Assembly (NCBI RefSeq): GCF_017745095.1
Contig: NZ_JAGHZZ010000004.1
Coordinates: 186,001-250,000, forward strand
Direction: 5' to 3'
Length of the DNA: 64,000 bases
Source: Sporocytophaga sp.
GTDB taxonomy: Bacteria; Bacteroidota; Bacteroidia; Cytophagales; Cytophagaceae
Part shown: positions 45,416 to 54,948 of the stretch, piece by piece
Position numbering within the stretch: position 1 is the stretch's first letter
Layout of the letters: each line of letters starts with the position of its first letter
The notes under the pieces: generated by a model
The model's input: the letters and a program-made list of their open reading frames with translations, nothing else
Told to the model about the DNA's origin: nothing
Databases searched by the model: none
Translations under genes and position numbers: made by a program

Positions 45416-46084
45416 TTATTTCTTCTTTGCTTCAGTATATCTTCTGTTTACTTCGTCCCAGTTTACAATGTTCCAGAATGCTGTGATATAATCAGGCCTT
45501 TTGTTCTGATACTTCAGGTAATAAGCATGTTCCCATACATCAAGCGCGAGTACTGGAGTTCCTTTAACTTTTACAATATCCATCAAAGGATTGTCCTGAT
45601 TTGGAGTCGTTGTGATTTTTAATTTCCCATCTTGACCCACAATCAGCCAGGCCCATCCTGATCCAAATCTTGTCTTTGCTGAATCGCTGAATTGAGCTTT
45701 GAAATTGTCAAATGAACCAAAAGTCTTGTTGATATCTTCAGAAAGAGCTCCTGCAGGCGCTCCACCTTTTGGAGAAAGAACTGTCCAGAACAAGCTATGG
45801 TTATAATGCCCACCTCCATTGTTTCTTACTGCTGTGTTATACTTGCTTACATTCTTGCAAATATCTTCAATTGTTTTTCCATTGAGAGAAGGATTGGCCG
45901 TTACTTCCTTGTTTAAGTTTTTTACATATGCATCATGATGTTTGTCGTGATGTATTTGCATTGTCTGTGTATCGAAGCTTGGTTCCAGTGCTTCATAAGC
46001 ATAAGGCAATGCAGGAAGGGTAAATTGTGCGAATGTTAATGTAGAAACGAACAATACTAAAACGCTTAACAATATTTTTTTCAT
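45416..46084 (-). CDS. Exported Mn/Fe superoxide dismutase
   Basis: 222 residues with a clear signal peptide ([20 protein letters not shown]). Metal ligands are His45 (QIHHDKHH), His96 (GGGHYNHS), Asp182 and His186 (DVWEHAYY). GGH before NHS and NQDNP (162-166) point to the Mn-preferring or cambialistic type. It converts superoxide to oxygen and hydrogen peroxide. The signal peptide places it in the periplasm or outside, unlike the usual cytoplasmic SodA/SodB. Single gene. Confidence 0.95.
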   Translation of the reverse strand: MKKILLSVLVLFVSTLTFAQFTLPALPYAYEALEPSFDTQTMQIHHDKHHDAYVKNLNKEVTANPSLNGKTIEDICKNVSKYNTAVRNNGGGHYNHSLFWTVLSPKGGAPAGALSEDINKTFGSFDNFKAQFSDSAKTRFGSGWAWLIVGQDGKLKITTTPNQDNPLMDIVKVKGTPVLALDVWEHAYYLKYQNKRPDYITAFWNIVNWDEVNRRYTEAKKK

Positions 46085-46244
46085 AGGGATTGAGTTAGGG
46101 TTATTATTGGCTAAAAATAATAAGTTTTAGATTTATTTATATAAACTTAATGATACTATGTTGTAATGGTTTGATAATTATATGATTATTGTAACTCTTT
46201 AATTTATGATTTTTAAAAAAGATCAAAAAGAAAAATAGATTTAG

Positions 46245-46252
46245 TATATTTG
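46245..46252 (+). promoter_or_regulatory. TAnnTTTG promoter box of the B12 locus
   Basis: TATATTTG matches the Bacteroidota -7 box; expected start at about 46257, right where the riboswitch begins. No clear TTTG box lies at the -33 position. Confidence 0.5.
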
Positions 46253-46257
46253 TCACA

Positions 46258-46432
46258 AGTTTTGGTTTCCGGGTGGTCTACACCTTCGGAATTAAAAGGG
46301 AATCAGGTGGAAATCCTGAACAGTTCCCGCTGCTGTAAGCTTTGTAAAAACGATTGACATCCTCGCCACTGTCCTTTATGGATGGGAAGGCCGTCAAAAG
46401 TAAAGTGAGTCAGAAGACCTGCCAGAATCTGT
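46258..46432 (+). ncRNA. Cobalamin (B12) riboswitch
   Basis: Conserved blocks in order: GGGAATCAGGTGG-AAATCCTGAACAGTTCCCGC-TGCTGTAA, then GCCACTGTC, then GGGAAGGCC, then the B12 box AGTCAGAAGACCTGCC (46409-46424 region). It lies in the leader of the TonB-receptor gene and should lower expression when cobalamin binds. Confidence 0.93.
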
Positions 46433-46553
46433 ACATTCGTAGCTTTCGGAGAAAGGGCAAAGGATATATGCTTCATTGATAGGGATACCTGTATTCACTC
46501 AAGGCCGTATTTTCATTGTTACGAATGATTGTTTAAATAATGATCATCTTGTA

Positions 46554-48491
46554 ATGAAGTTAGTTAAGTTATTATTTCTGTCACTATTCTGCATACTGAG
46601 TCAGGGTTTGTCCGCTCAGACTATTGCAGATACAGCATCGCATCTGCAGGAGATTGTGATAGAAGGTAACAGGCTGAATACTTTTACTGCAGGAAACAAA
46701 GTACAAAAAATTGATTCTGCAACTATACAAAGGTATAAGGCCGGCAATTTAGGAGATCTTCTGGCTTTCAACGCTCATCTGTTTATTAAGTCTTATGGAA
46801 TTGGAAATATGGCTTCCATATCTTCCAGAGGTACAAATGCCAGTCAGACAGCAGTGTTGTGGAATGGCTTTAATATTCAATCACCTACTCTTGGTCAGGC
46901 CGACTTTTCTTATATTCCGGTATCTTTCACAGATAATATTGAAATACAATATGGTGGTGCAGGTGCGCTATTCGGTAGCGGCGCTACTGGTGGAGTTATA
47001 AGTCTTAACTCTTCTCCCGGATTTAACAAGGGATTAACTATTGGTGCCTCTTTTAATGGAGGAAGTTTTAATTCCTATCAACAATCGGCTAATGCTTGCT
47101 TTTCAAAAAACAGATTTGTAAGTGTACTTAAAGTATTTAATTACAAAGCTCAGAATGATTTTCCATTTTATGTAGGAGATTACAAAGTTCGACAGATCAA
47201 CGCTGCAGTGCGTCAGAATGGATTGATGTCAGAGAACTTTTTCAGAATAAAAAAAGATCAGGAACTGAATGTCAGGATCTGGTTGCAGGATAATTATCGA
47301 GAGATTCCGCCATCCATGGCTTCCAGATCCGGCAATCAGCCTAAGCTCTTAGTTAATGAGACTCTTGGTTCAGATTTTTTTAGAGTTAGCTCTGAATGGA
47401 AGAAATCGGGAAAGGTAGCTTCTTATTTTGTACGGACCGCTTATTTCAATGAGCGTATGAGTTATGAAGATACACTTGCACACATGCGTTCTGTGACGAG
47501 GTTCCATACATCAATTTCAGAAGCTGAGAGCAATGTACGGTTAGGAAAAAATCATTTATTGAATATAGGGTTGAATAATACTTTTAATCAGGCTATTTCC
47601 AATGGATATCCTGATTCTCCTTCACAGAATAGAATAGCATTGTTCGGATCATATAAATTTTCTTTCCTGGATGATCATTGGAGGACTGTAGTGAGTCTAC
47701 GTCAGGAGATGGTCCTGGGAAAGCTAATACCTCTTACACCTTCAGCAGGTATTGAAGGAAGGCTTATTAAATTTTTGTCTGTAAAAGCGAATGTTTCAAG
47801 AACATACAGGGTACCAACTTTTAATGACTTGTACTGGACCCCCGGTGGAAACAGAAACCTTAAACCTGAATCGGGGTGGAGCGAGGAGGTAAGTTTAATA
47901 GCTTCGCAAATCACGGGAAGCGGAAGTAAAAATTCTATCATGCTGACATTCTTCAATAGCAATGTTGAAAACTGTATCATGTGGCTGCCCTCTGGTGGTA
48001 CATGGAATGCACAGAATGTTCAATCTGTTTGGTCCAGAGGTTTGGAGAGCAATGTTTCCTTTAACAAAGAAATCAGGGATTTTAAATTAAGACTCACTGT
48101 ACTATATAACTATGTTGTTGCTACCAACCAGAAAGCAAGAATGGCTAATGATAATATTGTAGGTAAGCAATTGATCTATGTACCTGTATATTCCAGTCAG
48201 GCCACTCTGGAGCTTATATACAAAGGTTTTTATGTGAATTATATTCATTGCTATACTGGAAACAGATACTATACTACAGACAATTCAAAGGTGGTAGAAG
48301 CCTATCAGCTTGGGAATATTATAGCAGGAAAGAATTTTAAAATGGGTAATTCATTTTTGAATGTAAATGTTAGAGTGAATAATCTCTGGAATGAATCCTA
48401 TCAGGTAGTTTTAAATCAGGCCATGCCAATGAGGTATTTTCAGGCAGGTCTTTCATATGCCTTTAATAAACCAAATAAACATATAAACTAG
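46554..48491 (+). CDS. btuB: TonB-dependent outer-membrane cobalamin receptor (BtuB-like)
   Basis: 645 residues from ATG 46554, which starts a signal peptide ending GLSAQ; the in-frame ATG at 46476 overlaps the leader. Plug domain (about 25-135) holds LQEIVIEGNRL (TonB-box region), ISSRGTNASQTAVLWNGFNI and IEIQYGGAGALFGSGATGGVI. The remaining residues form the barrel, ending in aromatic-rich strands (YFQAGLSYAFN). The upstream cobalamin riboswitch and downstream BtuG-like lipoprotein support cobalamin or a related corrinoid as substrate. First gene of a three-gene operon. Confidence 0.9.
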   Translation: MKLVKLLFLSLFCILSQGLSAQTIADTASHLQEIVIEGNRLNTFTAGNKVQKIDSATIQRYKAGNLGDLLAFNAHLFIKSYGIGNMASISSRGTNASQTAVLWNGFNIQSPTLGQADFSYIPVSFTDNIEIQYGGAGALFGSGATGGVISLNSSPGFNKGLTIGASFNGGSFNSYQQSANACFSKNRFVSVLKVFNYKAQNDFPFYVGDYKVRQINAAVRQNGLMSENFFRIKKDQELNVRIWLQDNYREIPPSMASRSGNQPKLLVNETLGSDFFRVSSEWKKSGKVASYFVRTAYFNERMSYEDTLAHMRSVTRFHTSISEAESNVRLGKNHLLNIGLNNTFNQAISNGYPDSPSQNRIALFGSYKFSFLDDHWRTVVSLRQEMVLGKLIPLTPSAGIEGRLIKFLSVKANVSRTYRVPTFNDLYWTPGGNRNLKPESGWSEEVSLIASQITGSGSKNSIMLTFFNSNVENCIMWLPSGGTWNAQNVQSVWSRGLESNVSFNKEIRDFKLRLTVLYNYVVATNQKARMANDNIVGKQLIYVPVYSSQATLELIYKGFYVNYIHCYTGNRYYTTDNSKVVEAYQLGNIIAGKNFKMGNSFLNVNVRVNNLWNESYQVVLNQAMPMRYFQAGLSYAFNKPNKHIN

Positions 48492-48497
48492 AATAAT

Positions 48498-50183
48498 ATG
48501 ATGAAAAAAGATTACAGTAAAGGGAGTATGCGAGCTTATAAATTGCTACGTTACCTTATGGTATCAGTAATATTGTGCAGTTCATTTAGTTTGACACAGG
48601 CTCAGAAAGTTTCTGATTTTGAAGATCTGACACTTGAAGAAAATTCTTATTGGGATGGCTCTGATGGTTCGAATGGATTCACAAGTGGTGATGCCTATTT
48701 TAATAATAGTAATTCTTCTGGTTACTTTTCGAATTTCATATACTCAAATAAATTTGATACAATAACAGCCGGTTACAAGAATTCTGTTACTGCAATTACC
48801 GGAATGGGATATGGAGGAAATGGCAACTATGCTGTAGCATTTGCTTCCAATCCTTATATCAAGCTTCAGTCGGATTTAAAGGGAAAGACTGTAAGTGGTT
48901 TCTTTGTTACCAATACTACTTATTCAGCGCTTTCAATGAGGAATGGTGATCTTTTCTCAAAGAAATTCGGAGGAGAATCAGGGGATGATGAAGACTGGTT
49001 TAAATTGACTGTTAAAGGCTATCTCAATGGTGAAGCCAAAGTTAATAACGTGGATTTCTTCCTTGCAGATTATCGTTCTCCTGATAATCTATTTGATTAT
49101 ATCGTAAATACCTGGCAGTGGGTGGATCTTACTCCGCTTGGGAATGTTGATAGTCTTTCATTTGAACTCACTTCATCTGATGTGGGAGAGTGGGGTATGA
49201 ATACTCCTGCTTATTTTGCAATGGATAATTTTAACAATCCTCAGTTTCCTGGTAAGCCTGGCGTGGCAGGAAGCTCTGCTATTCACAAGGATAGTGAATT
49301 GTTTAAGGTATGGGCTTCTGGGGGGGGGATTTCCAGAGGATTTCAGAATATTTCAAACCAGGACCTAGGCAAAGCATCAACAGGAGATTTAACTGGTGCT
49401 TATGGAAAAGCTGGCGGAGGGTTAGTAAGTCTTGGTGATAGCGGATATGCTACACTTACATTTGACCTGCCAATTATAAATGGTGTGGGTCCTGACTTTG
49501 CAGTTTTTGAATACAGTTTTGCTCAAGAGTTTAAAGAGTTGGCCTTTGTGGAAGTGAGTTCTGATGGAGAGCATTTTTTCCGTTTCCCTGCTACTTCATA
49601 TACAGACCCTGTAACGCATCAAATTGATCAGGCAGGAACGAATGCCTATCTTGTTGAAAACCTTTTGAGTAACTTAGCAGGAAAGTATAACGGAGAATAT
49701 GGCACACCTTTCGATCTTGAGGAATTAAAAGATGTAGAAGGCCTGAATATATATGCAGTGACTCATATACGTATAGTAGACGTTGTCGGAAGTATTAATC
49801 CATTGTACGCTAGCAAAGATGCTGAAGGTAGAAATGTAAATGATCCTTGGCCTACTCCATTTGCGTCCAGTGGTTTTGATCTGGATGCTGTTGGTGTGAT
49901 TAATACTGGTGTTCCTGCTGGTATTACTAATGCAGGGGAAAATCGTATCAGTGTTTATCCTAACCCTTCGCAAAAAAATCAGTTCGTAAATGTTACCCTA
50001 AATGTTCCTGTTAATCAGGAGTATGAAGTTCAAGTATATGATTTTGCAGGTCAGCTAGTGAAATCGCAGAAGGCGGATTCACAACAGTTCACTATTTCAA
50101 CTGAAGGCTTTATCGCTGGCATTTACGTAGTAAAAGTAGTTGAGGAAGGTGAAGTAATTACAAGAAAATTTGTTGTTAACTAA
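48498..50183 (+). CDS. DUF4465 protein fused to a second beta domain, T9SS-exported (BtuH-like)
   Basis: 561 residues, starting 6 bases after btuB. Signal peptide ends LTQAQ (about 36; start ATG 48498 or 48501). Residues about 40-250 match DUF4465 (SYWDGSDGSNGFTSGDAYFNNS, WQWVDLTPLGNVDSLSFELTSSD). DUF4465 proteins of Bacteroides B12 loci (BtuH) have been reported to bind cobalamin; I recall this but cannot check it here. A second domain (about 258-475) has VFEYSFAQEFKELAFVEVSSDG, THIRIVDVVGSI and PWPTPFASSGFDLDAVGV. A type A T9SS sorting domain ends the protein (YPNPSQKNQF). Bacteroides BtuH is a lipoprotein; here the anchor is replaced by a T9SS signal. Confidence 0.82.
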   Translation: MMKKDYSKGSMRAYKLLRYLMVSVILCSSFSLTQAQKVSDFEDLTLEENSYWDGSDGSNGFTSGDAYFNNSNSSGYFSNFIYSNKFDTITAGYKNSVTAITGMGYGGNGNYAVAFASNPYIKLQSDLKGKTVSGFFVTNTTYSALSMRNGDLFSKKFGGESGDDEDWFKLTVKGYLNGEAKVNNVDFFLADYRSPDNLFDYIVNTWQWVDLTPLGNVDSLSFELTSSDVGEWGMNTPAYFAMDNFNNPQFPGKPGVAGSSAIHKDSELFKVWASGGGISRGFQNISNQDLGKASTGDLTGAYGKAGGGLVSLGDSGYATLTFDLPIINGVGPDFAVFEYSFAQEFKELAFVEVSSDGEHFFRFPATSYTDPVTHQIDQAGTNAYLVENLLSNLAGKYNGEYGTPFDLEELKDVEGLNIYAVTHIRIVDVVGSINPLYASKDAEGRNVNDPWPTPFASSGFDLDAVGVINTGVPAGITNAGENRISVYPNPSQKNQFVNVTLNVPVNQEYEVQVYDFAGQLVKSQKADSQQFTISTEGFIAGIYVVKVVEEGEVITRKFVVN

Positions 50184-50190
50184 TTTAAAA

Positions 50191-51222
50191 ATGAAATATA
50201 TCACAGGATTTGTTTGCCTTGGTATTTTGCTATTAAGTGCTTGTGTAAGTGACAAAGCCAAAGATGTGAAACCTGAAATACCGGTAGCAGCGAAACCTGC
50301 TACCGGTGTATATATTACCAATGAAGGAAACTTCACTTGGGGAAATGCTTCTGTGAGTTATTATAACTTCTCAGATCAACAGGTGACTGAAGATGCATTT
50401 AAAGCAGCCAATAATCGTCAACTCGGAGATGTTTGTCAATCTATGGCTGTTATCAATGGAAAGGCTTACATTGTTGTGAATAATTCATTTAAAATTGAAG
50501 TTGTCACTCCAGATAGTCTCAAATCGGTGGGGGTGATAAGCGGTCTAAGTTCTCCAAGGTATATAATAGCTGTTGGTGAGAATAAGGCTTATGTTACTGA
50601 TTACAAAAGAAATGCTATATACGTTGTGGATCTTTCAACCAACAATGTGATTAAAGAGATTCCTTGTAAAGGCTGGACAGAAGAACTGGTGCTTGCAGGT
50701 AACAAGGTCTTTATAACGAATGTAAGAAAGCAGTATTTATATGTTGTTAATCCTGTAAGTGATATCATAGAAGATAGCATCAAAATTGGGCTGAATGCTT
50801 ATTCGATTAAAACAGATAAGAATAATAAGGTCTGGGTACTTGCAGGAAAGAATGGCTCAGTTGCTGCAACCTTGCACAAAATAAACCCTGTTAATAATGC
50901 AATTGAACAAACTTTTACATTTAGTACCTCAGACACCCCTGGCTCATTAGAGATTAATGGTACAAAAGATACATTATATTATCTGAATAAAGGAGTATGT
51001 CAATTGTCGATTTCGGGTGTCTCATTACCTGGCACAGTATTAATCCCACAAGGCGATATGTTGTTTTATGGGTTAGGCATTGACCCGGTTTCAGGGGTTA
51101 TTTATGTTTCGAACGCAATCGATTATGTTCAGCAGGGGATAGTATACCGCCATCTTTCAAACGGAACTTTATTAAATAGTTTTAAAGTAGGCACAACCCC
51201 AGGAGATTTCTGTTTTTATTAA
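50191..51222 (+). CDS. BtuG-like surface beta-propeller lipoprotein
   Basis: 343 residues from ATG 50191; the longer frame from 50170 overlaps the previous gene. Lipobox LLSAC gives a lipidated Cys18. The rest is a YncE-like/DUF5074 propeller with repeated strands (GVYITNEGNFTWGNASVSYYN, NKAYVTDYKRNAIYVVDLSTN, KVFITNVRKQYLYVVNP). BtuG of Bacteroides thetaiotaomicron is such a propeller that caps BtuB and binds B12 tightly. Third gene of the riboswitch-controlled operon, so a cobalamin-capture role is likely. Confidence 0.85.
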   Translation: MKYITGFVCLGILLLSACVSDKAKDVKPEIPVAAKPATGVYITNEGNFTWGNASVSYYNFSDQQVTEDAFKAANNRQLGDVCQSMAVINGKAYIVVNNSFKIEVVTPDSLKSVGVISGLSSPRYIIAVGENKAYVTDYKRNAIYVVDLSTNNVIKEIPCKGWTEELVLAGNKVFITNVRKQYLYVVNPVSDIIEDSIKIGLNAYSIKTDKNNKVWVLAGKNGSVAATLHKINPVNNAIEQTFTFSTSDTPGSLEINGTKDTLYYLNKGVCQLSISGVSLPGTVLIPQGDMLFYGLGIDPVSGVIYVSNAIDYVQQGIVYRHLSNGTLLNSFKVGTTPGDFCFY

Positions 51223-51247
51223 CTTGTTTATCCCCCAGGTAAGAAGA

Positions 51248-51286
51248 GTAAAAGGCCATCTATTTTCTGTAGATGGCCTTTTTTAT
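51248..51286 (+). terminator. Terminator of the B12 operon
   Basis: AAAGGCCATCTA-TTTTC-TGTAGATGGCCTTT hairpin followed by TTTTA. Confidence 0.9.
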
Positions 51287-51530
51287 GGTAAGTTATTAGT
51301 CTTGGCAAAGAATGTTTGGATTATTGCTGAATTTTTTCTTTATTTTTGTTATATAAACCTTTTGCTTATTGGAATATAAAGTCGTACATAATTTGATAAT
51401 CCATTGTGTAAAATGTTTTATATTTTTTTAGATTAATGCTAGATCGGAAAGGAGAGATTAAGAAGAAGAGCTCTCTAATAAGTAATGAATAAATGATATC
51501 CAGGGGTATAAAATTCGAAAGAATTACAAT
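51287..51530. other. Non-coding gap
   Basis: AT-rich sequence after the B12 operon terminator. No gene, repeat or recognised promoter box was found. Confidence 0.4.
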
Positions 51531-52070
51531 ATGATGAAATATTTCTCGACACTTTTATTAGTGGTAGCTTTCTGTCACTTTTCATATAGTCAAACGAGTG
51601 ATAGAATCAAGGTGATGAAGATTAGTTCGTCAGACTCGGTTTTATTGGACAAAGCATTCAATCAGTTAATAGAGGCTATTGAGAAGAAAAATGTCCCAAC
51701 AATAAGAAGTTTATCTTTAAGTCAGATTAATTGCGCCGTTTGCATATTCGATTATCATAATGAACCACCGGCAGACTATATAGTTCCAATCGATACATTT
51801 ATAAATCAATCATCCAAAATAATTTTAGAAACTCCACTGGAGACAGCAATCCACAATAGAGGGTACAATGCTACTTTAAGACTTATCAGAAATTACAAAT
51901 CCAGAAATTTACCTCTTGATTATCCAAAAGACTTGAAAATATATGAACTTTGGATTCAGACATACTTGCCCAATGAATTGGCGAAAGGACATGAAGGAGG
52001 GTCTCACGGATTTCAGTTTGTAAAGGTTGGTGAACAATTTAAATTTTACGGATTAACATCAGTTCCCTGA
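51531..52070 (+). CDS. Small secreted protein of unknown function
   Basis: 179 residues; signal peptide ends about FSYSQ (21). The mature part is helical at first (SSSDSVLLDKAFNQLIEAIEKKNVPTIRSLS), then contains NCAVCIFDYHNEPPADYIVP with two Cys. It ends in GFQFVKVGEQFKFYGLTSVP, which resembles the final strand of small NTF2-like/SnoaL or DUF4440-type proteins. No family is assigned. The stop codon forms part of the terminator hairpin. Confidence 0.6.
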   Translation: MMKYFSTLLLVVAFCHFSYSQTSDRIKVMKISSSDSVLLDKAFNQLIEAIEKKNVPTIRSLSLSQINCAVCIFDYHNEPPADYIVPIDTFINQSSKIILETPLETAIHNRGYNATLRLIRNYKSRNLPLDYPKDLKIYELWIQTYLPNELAKGHEGGSHGFQFVKVGEQFKFYGLTSVP

Positions 52071-52094
52071 ATAATCTTGGGTTATTCATTTTTT
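52068..52094 (+). terminator. Terminator overlapping the stop codon
   Basis: TGAATAA / TTATTCA stem with a 7-base loop followed by TTTTTT; its first bases are the stop codon of the preceding gene. Confidence 0.75.
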
Positions 52095-52280
52095 ACAAAT
52101 CTTTTTTCTTCTATTATTTTCCAATTTACCGTTACTTATTGAGAATTTCAGCTGCTTTATAGTTAATCGTTTAACTGTAATTTCTGACTAATTGATTATC
52201 TCTGACTTTTTTTTGATATTTAATCTATATTAATATCTGATTACTCCTAAAGTTTATTTTTAAGTACAAATCCGCAATTA

Positions 52281-54224
52281 ATGAAAAATGCAACTAAAGC
52301 CCTCATGTTAGTAATTATGGTTATTAATTATTTAACAGTAAGTGGACAAGGTATCACGGAAAAGCTCACTAGTAAAAATGTTATTGGCACAGGTAATAAT
52401 TTGTTCAATGCATTTGACGGCAAGCTCGAGACCGTATTTGGTACTAATCAAAATAGTGGAGGCTGGGTTGGCTTGGACTTGGGTGAAAAATATGTAATTG
52501 AGAAGATTGCATATTGTCCTCTAAAGTCCCAGTCTTCCAAATTACAACTTGGGGTATTTGAAGGTGCAAATAATCCTGATTTCGGTGATGCTTTGCCACT
52601 TTTCATTATAAAGGACGTACCTCCAGAAAATATGCTTACCGAACAGGTTGTTAATTGTTCCAAAGGATTTCGGTATGTAAGATATGTTGGCCCCTCCGGT
52701 GCATATTGCAACATTGCAGAGCTTGAATTTTATGGATACAAAGGAGAGGGCGATAATAACAAACTTTTTCAACTGACAAATTTGCCAACAGTTACAATTC
52801 ATACTAAAGATGCTGCTGAAATAGTTTCAAAAGATAATTATATAAAGGGAATAGTAACTATAATTTCTGATAATGGCACTCAGCTATTTACTGATAGTCT
52901 TGAGATAAAAGGCAGAGGAAACGCCAGCTGGACTTTTCCAAAGAAACCATATAAGATGAAGCTTTATAATAAGGCATCATTATTGAAATTACCTGCTAAA
53001 GAGAAAAACTGGACACTTATAAATAACTATGGAGACAAAACTCTGATGAGAAACCTGTTGGCTTTTGATTTAAGCCAACGTTTGGATATGTCTTATACTC
53101 CGGCAGGAAAAGCAGTGGATGTTATTTTAAACGGAGAATACAAAGGTACCTATCAATTGTGTGATCAGATTGAAGTTGCTAAACAAAGAATTGATATAGA
53201 GAAAATGGCGACGGAAGATGTTTCTCTGCCCAATTTATCAGGAGGGTACTTATTAGAAATAGACGCATATGCTAATGAGGGAATTTCGTGGTTTGTATCC
53301 ACTAGAACTTATACACCGGTAACTATCCAATATCCGAAAGACGATGAGATCGTACCGGCCCAGAAAAGTTATATAACTGCTTATTTCAATTCAATGGAAA
53401 CTGCATTGTTTTCACCCGACTACAAAGACAATATAAATGGATACTCAAAGTACATAGATAAAGGAAGCTTTATACGTCAATTCTTAGTGGGTGAGTTTAG
53501 TGGCAATACTGACACATATTGGAGTACTTACTTATACAAGAAAAGGAATGATGATCTCTTTAGATTTGGTCCGGTGTGGGATTTTGATATAGCATATGAA
53601 AATGATTATCGTACTTATCCTATCAATAATAATCCCGAGTGGGTTTATGCCTCTAAAGGAAGTGCTGCGGGAGGAGCACGCTCAATAGTGAATAGGTTAC
53701 TTTCCGATTCAAGTCTATATGCTGATTTAAAATCTGTATATGCCACATATCGGGATCATGGAATATTGAGTGAATCAACTTTGTTAAATGTTGTTAATGA
53801 TTATGCAGTTGAATTAGAGCAATCTCAGCAGTTAAATTTTATTCGTTGGAATACACTCAATTCTCCGGTTCACATGAATCCGAGAACCTATGGGAGTTAT
53901 GTTGCTGAAGTAAATAATGTAAAAGAGTATATCAAAAAAAGATTAGTCTGGATGGATAAAAAATTGGAGTACATTCCTGCAGTTGTTGCTTCTACCGATC
54001 ATAGAAAGAACTCGAAACTCTGGATACAAACTGATGAAAATAGTATACAAATAAATAACCCTGTACAACCACAGCAAGTCGATATTGTAGATGTTTTGGG
54101 AAGAACAAAATTTTCCAAAGTATTAACAGATTATACTGTAATCAATATTGAAAAAGGTATTTACCTGATACATGTAACCAGCTTATCAGGAGAATCAGAA
54201 GTTATAAAATGCATGGTCCCTTAA
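52281..54224 (+). CDS. Secreted CotH-family protein with T9SS signal
   Basis: 647 residues; signal peptide ends about VSGQ (23). N-terminal F5/8-type C (discoidin)-like domain at about 25-155 (NAFDGKLETVFGT, GGWVGLDLGEKYVIEKI, FRYVRYVGP). CotH domain (about 165-540) with IKGRGNASWTFPKKPYKMKL, WTLINNYGDKTLMRNLLAFDL, GTYQLCDQIEV and the acidic motif PVWDFDIAYEND. CotH proteins are atypical protein kinases of spore coats and are frequent as secreted proteins in many bacteria. Type A T9SS sorting domain at about 575-647 (VDIVDVLGRTKF, EKGIYLIHVT). Probable surface scaffold or extracellular kinase. Confidence 0.85.
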   Translation: MKNATKALMLVIMVINYLTVSGQGITEKLTSKNVIGTGNNLFNAFDGKLETVFGTNQNSGGWVGLDLGEKYVIEKIAYCPLKSQSSKLQLGVFEGANNPDFGDALPLFIIKDVPPENMLTEQVVNCSKGFRYVRYVGPSGAYCNIAELEFYGYKGEGDNNKLFQLTNLPTVTIHTKDAAEIVSKDNYIKGIVTIISDNGTQLFTDSLEIKGRGNASWTFPKKPYKMKLYNKASLLKLPAKEKNWTLINNYGDKTLMRNLLAFDLSQRLDMSYTPAGKAVDVILNGEYKGTYQLCDQIEVAKQRIDIEKMATEDVSLPNLSGGYLLEIDAYANEGISWFVSTRTYTPVTIQYPKDDEIVPAQKSYITAYFNSMETALFSPDYKDNINGYSKYIDKGSFIRQFLVGEFSGNTDTYWSTYLYKKRNDDLFRFGPVWDFDIAYENDYRTYPINNNPEWVYASKGSAAGGARSIVNRLLSDSSLYADLKSVYATYRDHGILSESTLLNVVNDYAVELEQSQQLNFIRWNTLNSPVHMNPRTYGSYVAEVNNVKEYIKKRLVWMDKKLEYIPAVVASTDHRKNSKLWIQTDENSIQINNPVQPQQVDIVDVLGRTKFSKVLTDYTVINIEKGIYLIHVTSLSGESEVIKCMVP

Positions 54225-54298
54225 GGAAATTAAAGTATATAATAATTTGCCGGTAATAGAGCGAATGCCTGAAACTAATATAGATATCAAAAAGAGAA

Positions 54299-54919
54299 AT
54301 GAAAAGCACCTTTGAAAAAATCGAAAAGTGGTTGAAAGAAAATGCCGATAAAATTATTGAGTTTTCATTGCAAGAACCTGCAACCGAAGTTGAAATTCAT
54401 GAACTGGAAAGGGTAATAAACAAGAGCCTTCCGAAAGACTTTAAAGAGCTTTACTTATGGCATAATGGCCTGGGTGATAATGGAAACTTTGGAAGTCTTT
54501 TCTTTGGAATGGATTTTTATCCGATAGATAGAATACTTGAGGAATATAATAGCAAAGGAAGGTACACCGCTGAAAACATCTCTTTAAAGAATGCAGATAA
54601 AGAAATAGACAAGACAAATATTTACAATTTGGATTGGGTGAAGTTTGCTTTTGATGGTTCACATACGAGTTTATATCTTGATCTCAAGCCAACTAATGAA
54701 GGTAAGTATGGACAAATAATTTTTATTGATGATGAATATGAAATGGGAATATTGGTGGCTGATTCAACATCAGAATTAGTAGAAAATTTTGCAAAGGATT
54801 TAGAAAGTAATCTATATCATCTTAACGAAGACGCATTAGAAGATGACAATCATTATCTGGAAACTGATCAAACCATTGATGTAGTTAACTGGCAATCGAG
54901 CGAAAGGTGGAAGCGATGA
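54299..54919 (+). CDS. SMI1/KNR4-family protein
   Basis: 206 residues. The SMI1/KNR4 (SUKH) fold covers about 5-175: ATEVEIHELERVINKSLPKDFKELYLWHNGLGD (given in parts), then SLFFGMDFYPIDRIL, KFAFDGSHTSLYLDLKPTNEGKYGQII (in parts). SUKH proteins are often immunity proteins of polymorphic toxin systems but also have housekeeping roles. No toxin gene is adjacent on the same strand; the gene converges with an unknown gene 29 bases away. Cytoplasmic. Confidence 0.85.
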   Translation: MKSTFEKIEKWLKENADKIIEFSLQEPATEVEIHELERVINKSLPKDFKELYLWHNGLGDNGNFGSLFFGMDFYPIDRILEEYNSKGRYTAENISLKNADKEIDKTNIYNLDWVKFAFDGSHTSLYLDLKPTNEGKYGQIIFIDDEYEMGILVADSTSELVENFAKDLESNLYHLNEDALEDDNHYLETDQTIDVVNWQSSERWKR

Positions 54920-54948
54920 GTATAAATAAGGCGATCATGAAGAGAATT

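Noticed and set aside
52127-52160. TTTACC near the CotH gene as another copy of the shared element
   Set aside because: No GTA at 16-17 bases and no matching flanks.
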